In this document: piece after piece, positions 1-7,088 of the stretch
Numbering within the stretch: position 1 is the stretch's first letter
Layout of the letters: the number at the start of each line of letters is the position of its first letter
Assembly (NCBI GenBank): GCA_001920085.1
Contig: MNJC01000043.1
Coordinates: forward strand, 1-14,162
Direction: 5' to 3'
From: Actinobacteria bacterium 13_1_20CM_4_69_9
Lineage (GTDB): Bacteria; Actinomycetota; Thermoleophilia; Gaiellales; Gaiellaceae
Length of the DNA stretch: 14,162 nucleotides
Program-made: the position numbers and the translations under genes
Notes under the pieces: model-generated
Seen by the model: only the letters and a program-made list of their open reading frames with translations
What the model was told of the DNA's origin: nothing
Database searches by the model: none

Positions 1-2
1 CG

Positions 3-777
3 CTCGCGTGCAACATCGCCTGCATCGGCTGCGGGAAGATCCGCGAGTACGAGTCGAACAAGGCGCGCTTGACGGTCGAGGAGTGCGTCGACGCCGGCGC
101 GCAGTGCCCGGCGCCGGTCGTCTCGATCTGCGGCGGCGAGCCGCTCGTCTACAAGGGCATCGAAGAGGTCGTGGAGGGCATGCTCGAGCTCGGCAAGAAC
201 ATCGCTGTGGGACGTCGCGATCGACTCGATCAAGAAGGCGCGCGAGGCAGGCTTCCGCGTCTCGACGAACACGACCGTGTTCAAGGAAACAGCGGTCGAC
301 GATGTGCTCGAGATGATGCATTACCTGACCAACGAGGTCGGCATCGACGGAATGCTGATCGCGCCCGGATACCAGTACTCGCAGATCGATCCCGCGCTGA
401 CGATGACGCGCGCGGAGCACGAGGAGAAGTTCCGGGTCATCCGCAAGGTCGCCCGGCAGCGCGGTTACCGCTGGCTCGCGAGCCCGATCTACCAGGAGTT
501 CCTCACGGGCGAGCGCAAGCTCAAGTGTGCGCCGTGGGGCTCGATCACGCGGAACCCCTACGGCTGGAAGGGCCCGTGCTACCTGCTGACCGACGGGATC
601 TTCCCGACGTACGACGCGCTGCTCGAGGGCATGGAGTGGGAGGACTACGGGCCGGGCAACGACCCGCGCTGCGAGCATTGCGCCATCCACTCCGGCTTCG
701 AGCCTTCGGCAGCGTACGAGGCGGCCGGTTCGATCAAGGAGAGCGCCCGGAGCATGGCTTGGACGCTGACGGGCTGA
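3..777 (+). pseudogene. hpnH: Adenosyl-hopene transferase HpnH, radical SAM (5' partial, internal deletion with frameshift)
   Basis: HpnH is a radical SAM enzyme that joins the 5'-deoxyadenosyl group of SAM to diploptene, giving adenosylhopane, the first step of hopanoid side-chain extension. The gene enters from the left edge of the window. The first residues contain the CxxxCxxC iron-sulphur motif (Cys codons at 9, 21 and 30), followed by PVVSICGGEPLV, the GGEP element of radical SAM proteins. After GKNI (near 203) the frame changes and homology resumes at WDVAIDSIKKAREAGFRVS (from 208), continuing through CAPWGSITRNPYGWKGPCYL and the C-terminal CEHCAIHSGFE to the stop at 775-777. About 40 residues expected between these blocks, including the CTNALL and HLDG region, are absent. 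Both halves look well conserved, so the break is recent or an assembly fault. As written it cannot encode a working enzyme. The next gene starts 14 bases downstream. The family call is firm. Confidence 0.85.
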
Positions 778-791
778 CGTTCGCCTGCGCG

Positions 792-1235
792 ATGACCGTC
801 GAGGAGCGGATCGCGCGACGGCTCGGGCGGACGGCGCTCGTCGGGCTCGCCGCCTCGCGCGGCGTTCCGGAAGGACGGCTCGTGTCGTTCGGCATTGCCG
901 GCGCGCTCGCGCCCGACCTCCCGGTCGGCACGGTCATCGACGCGACGCGTGTCGTCGACGAGTCGGGCGCGGTGCTGTGGGAGGGCGGCCCGCTCGGCGC
1001 GTCGCGTGCGCGCACGGGGACGATTCTCGGAGCGTCGCGCATCGTCGACGATCCCGACGAGCGCGCGCGACTGCATGCGCAGACGGGCGCGGAGGCCGTC
1101 GACATGGAGTCGGGGCCGCTCGCGCGGAGCGGCCGCCTCGTCGGCTGCCTGCGCGCCGTCAGCGACACGCCGGCCCGGCGGCTTGGCGGTGTCGCGCGGG
1201 GAGCAACGCCGGAGGGAGAGGTCGACGCGCTGGGC
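792..1235 (+). CDS. hpnG: Hopanoid-associated nucleoside phosphorylase, HpnG-like (3' end lost)
   Basis: This is a purine-nucleoside-phosphorylase-type protein. In hopanoid clusters this enzyme removes adenine from adenosylhopane to give a phosphoribosyl-hopane, directly after HpnH. The ATG at 792 lies 14 bases after hpnH. Visible family features are the glycine-rich SFGIAGALAP block (about residues 35-44), GTVIDATRVV, and GAEAVDMESGPLA, which holds the Met-Glu-Ser signature of the nucleoside-binding site. The C-terminal block VSDTPARRLGGVARGATPEGEVDAL is recognisable up to about 1232. Homology then stops, and the DNA continues as IspH coding sequence in another frame. The open frame itself runs on to a stop at 1593-1595, but everything after about 1235 is out-of-frame IspH sequence and not real protein. 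I estimate some 40 C-terminal residues are missing. Assignment as HpnG rests on the neighbouring hpnH; another nucleosidase of the superfamily is possible. Confidence 0.72.
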
Positions 1236-2079
1236 TTTCGAGCACGGCCCGCCGATCTACGTCCGCCACCAGATCGTCCACAACGATCACGTCGTGCGGC
1301 GGCTCGAGCGCATGGGCGCGGTCTTCGTGGACGACGAGGACGAGGTGCCGGCCGGCGAGATCTGCGTGCTCTCGGCGCACGGCGTCGCGCCGTCGGTGCG
1401 CGAGAACTGCGAGCGGCGCGGCTTGCGCGTCGTCGACGCGGTCTGTCCGCTCGTGTCGAAGGTGCACGCCGAGGCGCGGCGCTACGCGGACAGCGGCCAC
1501 CTCGTCGCCCTGGTCGGCCACGCCGACCACGTCGAGGTGATCGGGACCCAGGGCGAGCGACCCGAGTCGACGGTCGTCGTCGAGTCGCCGGATGAGGCAG
1601 CGAAGCTCGATTCCGGCGGCAAGCCGATCGCCGTGATCAGCCAGACGACCCTCTCGCTGGATGACGTCCGCGCGACCGTCGATGCCCTGGAGACGAGGTT
1701 CGGTAGGCTCCGGCGGCCTGCCGCCGATGACATCTGCTACGCGACCCAGAACCGCCAGGACGCCGTCAAACGCCTCGCGGAAGAGGCCACTCTCATTCTG
1801 GTGATCGGCTCGCAGACCAGCTCGAACGCACAGCGTCTCGTCGAGGTCGCGCGCATCGCGGGTGCCGAAGCCGAGCTCGTCGACGGCGAGAGCGAGCTAC
1901 CGGAGCACGTGCGGAAACACGAGGTCGTCGGGCTGACCGCGGGCGCGTCCACTCCGGAGCAGCTCGTGGAGGGCACGATCCAGCGCCTCGCTGCGCTCGG
2001 CTACGGGGACGTCGAGGAGATCACGGTCGCCCGCGAGGACGTGCACTTCCGCCTGCCGCGGGAGGTTGCCGCGAAATGA
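1228..2079 (+). CDS. ispH: 4-hydroxy-3-methylbut-2-enyl diphosphate reductase IspH (N-terminus lost)
   Basis: IspH is the last enzyme of the MEP isoprenoid pathway. It reduces HMBPP to IPP and DMAPP using a [4Fe-4S] cluster. From 1228 the frame reads RWAFEHGPPIYVRHQIVHNDHVV, typical IspH sequence beginning about 25 residues into the family. Also visible are SAHGVAP, VVDAVCPLVSKVH (cluster Cys codon 1444-1446), GHADHVEVIGTQGE, DDICYATQNRQ (second Cys codon 1735-1737), SSNAQRLVEV and TAGASTPEQLVE. The N-terminal segment with the first cluster cysteine (GFCAGV) is missing. No convincing start codon or IspH sequence lies upstream in frame; the preceding bases belong to the phosphorylase. The stop overlaps the next start as ATGA. 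Placement beside hpnH and hpnG fits supply of isoprenoid precursors for hopanoids. Without the first cysteine the encoded protein would be inactive, so the truncation matters. Confidence 0.88.
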   Translation, partial: RWAFEHGPPIYVRHQIVHNDHVVRRLERMGAVFVDDEDEVPAGEICVLSAHGVAPSVRENCERRGLRVVDAVCPLVSKVHAEARRYADSGHLVALVGHADHVEVIGTQGERPESTVVVESPDEAAKLDSGGKPIAVISQTTLSLDDVRATVDALETRFGRLRRPAADDICYATQNRQDAVKRLAEEATLILVIGSQTSSNAQRLVEVARIAGAEAELVDGESELPEHVRKHEVVGLTAGASTPEQLVEGTIQRLAALGYGDVEEITVAREDVHFRLPREVAAK

Positions 2080-2483
2080 CGTCGGTCGAGATCCCACTCT
2101 CGATCGCCGCCGCGCTGCCGAACCTGACGGTCCTCGACATCACGAACGACGTGCAGCGCGAGGTCGCCGCGGGCGGCGGCAGCGGAATCGCCTATGTGTC
2201 GCCGAACGGCGATCCCTCGCTGATTCGCGTGCAGGAGCGCGAGACGGGCTTCTTCTCGGACCTCGAATGCCTGCTCGAGCGGCTCGTCCCGCTCCAGGCG
2301 GGCGACCGGGAGCGCCTCGTCTCACTCCTGCTGGGGCCGCGGACCGAGCAAATCCCGTTCACGAACGGCCGCCTCCACCTCGGCCAGTACCAGCGAATCT
2401 TCCTCGTCGCCTTCGAGGATCGCTGCGCCGACGAGTGGATGGTCACCGTCGTCGGCGCGAGATCTGTCCCCGAAGGGGTCTGA
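2076..2483 (+). CDS. Divergent YjbQ/UPF0047 family protein
   Basis: A 135-residue protein whose fold pattern matches YjbQ (UPF0047): DITNDVQREV near the N-terminus, RETGFFSDLECLLERLVP in the middle, then SLLLGPRTEQIPFTNGRLHLGQYQRIFLVAF and a C-terminal MVTVVGA strand. YjbQ proteins have been linked to thiamine phosphate synthase activity, but their cellular role is unclear. Normal members carry an HTT/HTS motif and a further histidine before the SLLG block. Here those positions read NGDPS and RERLV, and the only histidine is in RLHLGQ. The usual histidine site is therefore absent and catalysis of the classic type is doubtful. The ATG overlaps the ispH stop (ATGA), with a GGGAGG ribosome site at 2060-2065, so the two genes are probably translationally coupled. 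Confidence 0.7.
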   Translation: MTSVEIPLSIAAALPNLTVLDITNDVQREVAAGGGSGIAYVSPNGDPSLIRVQERETGFFSDLECLLERLVPLQAGDRERLVSLLLGPRTEQIPFTNGRLHLGQYQRIFLVAFEDRCADEWMVTVVGARSVPEGV

Positions 2484-2540
2484 GCCGGCCGTCTCCGATT
2501 TGACCTGCGCCACCCAGGGCGCGCACACTTTCGGCGGGCC

Positions 2541-3170
2541 ATGGAAAGAGCACGTCGGCATCAGCGGGCTCTCGCGCGCGCGGCGCTGATCTTCCTCGCC
2601 CTCATCGCAGAACTCGCCGGCCGCAGCCTCTCGCACCGGCTCGACTTCGGACAGCACGTGCGCACGTCCGGCTACTCGGGCGCGGATTACTACCCGTTCC
2701 TGCTCGCCGCGGTGAAAGTCGGGCTCGCGCTGATGCTTGCGCGGCTGGCGTGGCGGTTCGGGAAGGCCACGCGCGTCATGCAGACGAATGGCGCGCGCTG
2801 CAGGCCGAAGGTCCGCATCGAGCTGTCGCCGAAGCTCTGGCTCGGGTCGTTCCTGGCGACCTCGCTCATCTACCTGATGCAGATGGACGCGGAGGGAATC
2901 TCCTCCGGCCGCTGGCCGTTGCTGGCACCGTGGCTGCACACCTCCGCGCTTCCGGTCTTCGCCGTCCTCTCGGTCGTGGTCGCGGTCGTCTACCGCGCCG
3001 TCGAGCAGTGGCTCGCCGAGTACGAGACCTACGCTCAGGAGACGGCGCGCCGCGCCGCTCGCCTCGCCGCGGACCTGCCGAGACCGCGCACGACCCTCGA
3101 CGATCTCGGCGCACCACGCAGCCTCTTCGGGCTCGCGTTCGAAGTTCGCCCGCCTCCGGCGTTCGCGTAG
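2541..3170 (+). CDS. Unrecognised four-helix membrane protein
   Basis: I do not recognise this 209-residue protein. It has a basic N-terminus and about four membrane segments (roughly residues 11-28, 51-71, 98-115 and 134-153). An extracytoplasmic loop after the first helix is rich in His, Arg and Tyr (HRLDFGQHVRTSGYSGADYY). A charged helical cytoplasmic tail of about 55 residues follows (YETYAQETARRAARLAADL). The ATG at 2541 begins 57 bases after the YjbQ-like gene with no good Shine-Dalgarno sequence. The intervening 57 bases hold nothing I can name. It leads a run of membrane genes that ends in a CopC-CopD copper protein, so a role in metal handling or membrane redox is possible, but that is inference from position only. 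Confidence 0.65.
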   Translation: MERARRHQRALARAALIFLALIAELAGRSLSHRLDFGQHVRTSGYSGADYYPFLLAAVKVGLALMLARLAWRFGKATRVMQTNGARCRPKVRIELSPKLWLGSFLATSLIYLMQMDAEGISSGRWPLLAPWLHTSALPVFAVLSVVVAVVYRAVEQWLAEYETYAQETARRAARLAADLPRPRTTLDDLGAPRSLFGLAFEVRPPPAFA

Positions 3171-3207
3171 CACCTCAGCTCGCCGACGTCGAACCCGGGA
3201 GGCTGCT

Positions 3208-3486
3208 GTGAACGCAGAGCTCGTCTCTGAACTCGAAGTACCGCGACACCGAACTGCACGCGCGCGCTTCGTCTCGGCGCTCGGTCCGGCGACGGCGCTC
3301 GCCGGCGTGATCTGGGCGATCGTGCAGCCGTACCGGCTGACGATCCTCCACCCCGGCGGCTACGGCTTCTGGTGGCTGGCCGTCGAGCCGCCGCTCCTCG
3401 TGATCGGCGTCGGGCTCCTCTTCTACTTCGCGATCGTGCCCGGCCTGCTGGAAGACCTCGAGGAACGCGATGCAGCCGCCCGCTGA
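3208..3486 (+). CDS. Small two-helix membrane protein
   Basis: A 92-residue protein of unknown function. It has two hydrophobic segments, at about residues 23-40 (ALGPATALAGVIWAIVQ) and 53-80 (FWWLAVEPPLLVIGVGLLFYF), followed by a short acidic C-terminus (LEDLEERDAAAR). The GTG start at 3208 is chosen because GGGAGG lies five bases upstream (3197-3202). The last 17 bases overlap the next gene, which indicates translational coupling. Size, hydrophobicity and tight packing suggest a small subunit or accessory protein acting with the neighbouring membrane proteins; the sequence shows no metal motif. Confidence 0.68.
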   Translation: MNAELVSELEVPRHRTARARFVSALGPATALAGVIWAIVQPYRLTILHPGGYGFWWLAVEPPLLVIGVGLLFYFAIVPGLLEDLEERDAAAR

Positions 3487-4054
3487 GCACGTCCACTGGC
3501 TGTTCGCGACGGGCCTGCTGCTGCTCGGCCTCTGCCTGCTCGCCGAGGCGGTCGTGGGGACGGAAGTCTGGCGGCGCCGCGCGTGGCGCGCCTATCTCTG
3601 GCCCGGGCTCGCCTTCGCGCTGGGCGTCTTCATGTGGCCGGTGATGACCTTCTACACCAACTCGACGATCCACATGCTCGCGCACGGCGCCTGGGCGGAG
3701 GTGCTGATGCTCGCGGGCGCGGTCGAGCTCGCGCTCGTCCGCGGCAAGCTCCACCACCCGGCGTGGCGGCTGGCGATGGCCTCCGCGTTCCTCGTCTCGG
3801 GCGCGGCGTTCCTCGTGCACGAGCAGAACGCGTGGCTCTTCCAGCGCTCCGCGTTCCTGCACCACCTGCTCGGCTGGACGCTCGTCCTGGCAGCAGTCTT
3901 CCCGCTCGTGCGCAGCGTGCGTCCGCGCTCGCAGACGGCGGCCGCGGGCTTCGCCCTCACGTTCGTCGTGCTCGCCGTGTTCCTCTACTGCGACCGCGAC
4001 GTCGCACCGGTCTTCGGTCACATCTCGCCGCTTGCCGGACCGCCGCACCGATGA
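3470..4054 (+). CDS. Histidine-rich six-helix membrane protein
   Basis: A 194-residue integral membrane protein with about six helices (roughly 10-30, 41-62, 69-90, 100-117, 130-150 and 158-174). Histidines are plentiful near helix ends: HVH at 7-9, HMLAH at 68-72, HH at 95-96, H117 in VHEQN, and HH at 131-132. This pattern is common in membrane proteins that bind copper or haem, but I cannot place it in a named family. The start at ATG 3470 is supported by GAGGA at 3460-3464. It overlaps the preceding gene by 17 bases, and its stop overlaps the ATG of the CopC-CopD gene (ATGA at 4051-4054). The immediate coupling to CopCD makes copper transport or delivery the leading guess, by inference. 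Confidence 0.7.
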   Translation: MQPPAEHVHWLFATGLLLLGLCLLAEAVVGTEVWRRRAWRAYLWPGLAFALGVFMWPVMTFYTNSTIHMLAHGAWAEVLMLAGAVELALVRGKLHHPAWRLAMASAFLVSGAAFLVHEQNAWLFQRSAFLHHLLGWTLVLAAVFPLVRSVRPRSQTAAAGFALTFVVLAVFLYCDRDVAPVFGHISPLAGPPHR

Positions 4055-5292
4055 GACGCGCGCTCCTCATCGCGGCGTTCGCCGCGCTCTCGCTTCCGGC
4101 GCAGGCGTTCGCGCACGCGACGCTCGAGCGCACGTCGCCGTCCTTCGAGCAGCGGCTGAGCAACTCGCCGCGCACGGTGACGCTGCGCTTCGACCAGTAC
4201 ATCGAGCGGCTGCCGTACGCGATCCAGCTGTACTCGACACACGGCGAGCTTCGGGTCCCGCGCATCCGCGCCCAAGGTCGCGACCTCATCGCCTCGGTGC
4301 CGAAGCTTCGGCGCGGCGCTTACACGATCCGCTGGCACGCGCTCTCCGGCGACGGGCATGTGGTCTCGGGCGTGTTCACGTTCGGCGTGCGCGCAAAGGC
4401 GCCGGCGCCGACGGAGGCGTTCGGCGCGTCCGGGCCGACGCGAACCGAGAACGTCGTGCGTTGGCTCTACTTCCTCTCGCTGGCGCTCGTCGTCGGCGGG
4501 CTCGGCTTCCGGCTCCTCGTCGCGCGGCGACGACTGCCGGACCGCTTCTTCGCGCTCACGGGCATCGGAGTGTTCGCGACCCTGAACGTCGGGATCGCCG
4601 CCTTCGTGCTCCGCGCGGAGGACGCGCTGCAACTCCCGTTCGGGCGTCTGCTGTACGGCGACCTGAGCCCGATCGCTCACACGCGCTTCGGCGCCGCGTT
4701 CACCGCGATGACGCTCGGCTTCGCTGCGGTCGGCGCGCTCGTGTTCCTTGCCTGGCTGACCGACCGGGACGTCTTCCTGGGGCCGGCGTTCCTGATCGCG
4801 CTCGGGTTCGTCTCCGGCTTGTCGCTGTCCGGCCATTCCGCCGCAGATGCCGGGGCTTCATGGAAGTCCGAGCTCGCCGACTGGGCGCATCTGTCGGCAG
4901 CGTGTCTCTGGATCGGCGGCCTTGTGCAGCTCGTGGTCGTCGTGTGGCCGTTGCTGCCGGAGCTCCGGCGCCCCGCGATGCTCGCGTTCTCGCGGCTGGC
5001 GACGGTCTGTGTCGGCGTCCTCCTGCTCGCGGGCGTCTACCTGGCGATCCTGCGCCTGCCGCAGGTGAGCGACCTCTGGACGACCGGATACGGCCGGATC
5101 CTGCTCGTCAAGGTCGGCCTGGTCGCCCTCGCGTTCGCCTGGGGCGGCGTGCACAAGCTCCGCGCGGTGCCCGTCGTCGCGCGCGACGGGACCGTCCGCC
5201 GGCTCCGAGCCAGTCTCGCCGGTGAGAGCATGGTCGGCATGATCGTGCTGCTCGTGGCCGCCTTCCTCGTCAACGCGAAGCCCCCGACCTGA
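4051..5292 (+). CDS. CopC-CopD fusion copper resistance/uptake protein
   Basis: A 413-residue fusion of a periplasmic CopC-type copper-binding domain with a CopD-type membrane domain, similar in layout to YcnJ. Residues 1-21 form a signal peptide ending QAFA, so mature CopC begins with His22 (HATLERTSPSF). This N-terminal His, together with Asp101 and His103 in SGDGHVVSGVFTFGV, matches the known Cu(II) site of CopC. From about residue 130 there are around eight membrane helices, with the CopD region SLSGHSAADAG, LSAACLWIGGLVQL and FSRLATVCVGVLLLAGVYLA, ending WGGVHKLRAVP. The protein probably binds periplasmic copper and moves it across the membrane. It lies between a His-rich membrane protein (ATGA overlap) and an epimerase gene (TGATG overlap). 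It has no ribosome site of its own, which implies coupled translation. Length and domains look complete. Confidence 0.9.
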   Translation: MRRALLIAAFAALSLPAQAFAHATLERTSPSFEQRLSNSPRTVTLRFDQYIERLPYAIQLYSTHGELRVPRIRAQGRDLIASVPKLRRGAYTIRWHALSGDGHVVSGVFTFGVRAKAPAPTEAFGASGPTRTENVVRWLYFLSLALVVGGLGFRLLVARRRLPDRFFALTGIGVFATLNVGIAAFVLRAEDALQLPFGRLLYGDLSPIAHTRFGAAFTAMTLGFAAVGALVFLAWLTDRDVFLGPAFLIALGFVSGLSLSGHSAADAGASWKSELADWAHLSAACLWIGGLVQLVVVVWPLLPELRRPAMLAFSRLATVCVGVLLLAGVYLAILRLPQVSDLWTTGYGRILLVKVGLVALAFAWGGVHKLRAVPVVARDGTVRRLRASLAGESMVGMIVLLVAAFLVNAKPPT

Positions 5293-6317
5293 TGCTGTAC
5301 GCCATTTCCGGCGGCGCGGGCTTTCTCGGCCTGCACCTCGCGCGACGCCTGCTCGCGGACGGCCATCAGGTGCGCACGCTCGACGTCGTGCCGCTCGACG
5401 ACGCCGACCTCGAGCGGTCCGTGGAGGAGCTCCGGGGCGACATCCGCGACCGCGAGCGTGTCCGCGAGCTCGTCGCAGGCGCGCACGTCGTCGTGCACGC
5501 CGCCGCCGCGCTGCCGATCCAGGCGTCGCGCGAGTCGATCCGTTCCGTCAACGTCCTTGGAACGGAGCACGTGCTGCACGAGGCGCGCGCCGCCGACGTG
5601 CGGCGCGTCGTGTTCGTCTCGTCGACCGCCGTGTACGGGGTGCCCGAGAAGCACCCCATCGAGGAGGACGACCCGCTCGTCGGCGTCGGCTGGTACGGCG
5701 AGTCGAAGATCGATGCGGAAGCGCTCTGCCGCGTCGCCGCGGTCGAGACGACGATCATCCGGCCGAAGACGTTCATCGGGCCGGAGCGGCTCGGCGTGTT
5801 CGAGATCCTGTTCGACTGGATCCGCGAGGGCCGCCGCATCTACATCCTCGGCAAGGGGCACAACCGGTACCAGTTGCTGGCGGTGGAGGACCTCGTCGAC
5901 GCGATCGTGCGCGCCGCGACGGCGCCCGAGGCGGCCCGCGAGACGTTCAACGTCGGGGCGACGGAGTTCGGCACGGTTCGGAGCGACCTGCAGGCGCTGA
6001 TCGACCACGCCGGCTCGGACTCGCGCCTCCAGCCGGTCCCGGTCAGGCCCGCGGAGCTCTCGCTGCGGACGCTCGAGCTGCTCCGCATCTCGCCGCTCGC
6101 CGAGTGGCACTACAAGACGGCGCACAGGGACTCGTTCGTCGACACCTCGCGAGCGCAACGCCTCCTCGGCTGGCAGCCGCGCCTCTCGAACAGGCACGCG
6201 CTGATCGAGACGTACGACTGGTACCTCGCCAACCGGGAACGCGTCGGCAGCGCCGGCGTCACTCATCGCGTCCCGTGGAACCAGCAGGCGCTGGGGCTGC
6301 TGAAGAGGCTGTCGTGA
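5292..6317 (+). CDS. NAD-dependent epimerase/dehydratase (extended SDR)
   Basis: A 341-residue extended short-chain dehydrogenase/reductase. The N-terminal nucleotide-binding motif is GGAGFLG (about residues 7-13), followed by DxxD elements (RGDIRDRERV) and the VVHAAAALP segment. The active site is FVSSTAVYG with YGESK, placing Tyr135 and Lys139 in the YxxxK motif. The C-terminal half includes IIRPKTFIGPERLGVFE, YQLLAVEDLVDAI and FNVGATEF, typical of nucleotide-sugar epimerases and related 3-beta-hydroxysteroid-type enzymes. The substrate cannot be read from the sequence. HpnA-like hopanoid-associated epimerases exist, and hopanoid genes lie upstream, but four other genes intervene and I would not name it so. 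The gene appears complete. It starts within the stop of the CopCD gene (TGATG), and its stop overlaps the GTG of the next gene (GTGA). Confidence 0.85.
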   Translation: MLYAISGGAGFLGLHLARRLLADGHQVRTLDVVPLDDADLERSVEELRGDIRDRERVRELVAGAHVVVHAAAALPIQASRESIRSVNVLGTEHVLHEARAADVRRVVFVSSTAVYGVPEKHPIEEDDPLVGVGWYGESKIDAEALCRVAAVETTIIRPKTFIGPERLGVFEILFDWIREGRRIYILGKGHNRYQLLAVEDLVDAIVRAATAPEAARETFNVGATEFGTVRSDLQALIDHAGSDSRLQPVPVRPAELSLRTLELLRISPLAEWHYKTAHRDSFVDTSRAQRLLGWQPRLSNRHALIETYDWYLANRERVGSAGVTHRVPWNQQALGLLKRLS

Positions 6318-7088
6318 TCCTGCTCTCGCAACAGGAGGTGGAACAGCTCCTCGAGCTCGACGCGCTCGTCGACGCGCTGGCGGACGCGCATCGCGAGCTC
6401 AGCGAAGGCAAGGCGTCGATGCCGCCGCGCATCGCCGCGTTCGCCGAGCGAAACGGGCTGCTCGGCGCCATGCCGGCGTACCTGCCCTCCGCGGGGCTCA
6501 CCTGCAAGCTCGTCTCTCTGTTCCCGGAAAACCGCGACCGCCACACGCACCAGGCGCTGATCGCCGTCTTCGATCCGACGAACGGGACGCCCGTCGCGCT
6601 GATGGACGGGACGTACATCACCGCGACGCGAACGGCGGCCGGCTCGGCGCTCGCCGTCGTTCGAGGAGGCCGTGCGCGGCGCCGACGTCGTCGCCGCGAC
6701 GACGCATGCGACCGAGCCGGTCGTCCTGCGCGAGTGGCTCGAGCCTGGCGTGCACGTCAACTCCGTCGGCGCGAATCCGGCGGGCGCCGGCGAGGTCGAT
6801 CCCGCAATCGTCCGCGACGCCGCCGTGGTCGCCGTCGAGTACCGCGAGTCGACACTCGCTCCCCCTCCGGCCGGCGCCTCGGAGTTCCGGGACGGCGCCC
6901 CGTCCGAGGTCGTCGAGCTCGGCGAGCTGGTGGCGGGGTCGAAGCCGGGGCGAACCTCGCCGGAGCAAATCAGCCTGTATAAGTCAGTCGGCGTCGCCGT
7001 CCAGGACGCAGCTGCTGCGGCGCTCGTGCTCGCGGCGGCCCGCGAACGGTCGGTCGGCCGGGAGATCGAGTTGGAGGAATCGAGATGA
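6314..7088 (+). pseudogene. Ornithine cyclodeaminase/mu-crystallin family protein (Rossmann segment deleted, frameshift)
   Basis: The GTG at 6314 overlaps the epimerase stop (GTGA), with GAGG at 6305-6308 as ribosome site. The N-terminal block ILLSQQEVEQLLELDALVDAL, then MPPRIAAF, GLLGAMPAYLP, CKLVSLFPEN, and MDGTYITATRTAAGSALAV are classic for the ornithine cyclodeaminase/alanine dehydrogenase-like family, which uses NAD(P) on amino or imino acids. After about 6656 the frame changes and homology resumes as SFEEAVRGADVVAATTHATEPVV, continuing through VGANPAGAGEVDPAIVRDAAVVAV to the end. Around 65-70 residues are missing between these blocks, including the GxGxxA/G dinucleotide-binding motif. 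Total coding length is equivalent to about 257 residues, against 310-330 for the family. As written the gene is non-functional. Its 3' end carries the strong ribosome site for the citrate synthase gene. Confidence 0.85.

Noticed and set aside
69..1595. A single open frame of about 508 codons across hpnH, the phosphorylase and ispH
   Set aside because: Only its first 45 and middle 148 codons match known families. The rest is out-of-frame sequence of HpnH and IspH, so it is a by-product of the two junctions and not one protein.
2322..4836. Long minus-strand open frames opposite the YjbQ-like and membrane genes
   Set aside because: The composition is rich in Arg, Glu and Pro, with no recognisable domains. 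The plus-strand genes have ribosome sites, membrane helices and overlapping starts that explain this DNA better.
5292..6317. Naming the epimerase HpnA because of the hopanoid genes upstream
   Set aside because: Five genes, including the copper block, lie between it and ispH, and the sequence shows only general extended-SDR features, so the name is not supported.
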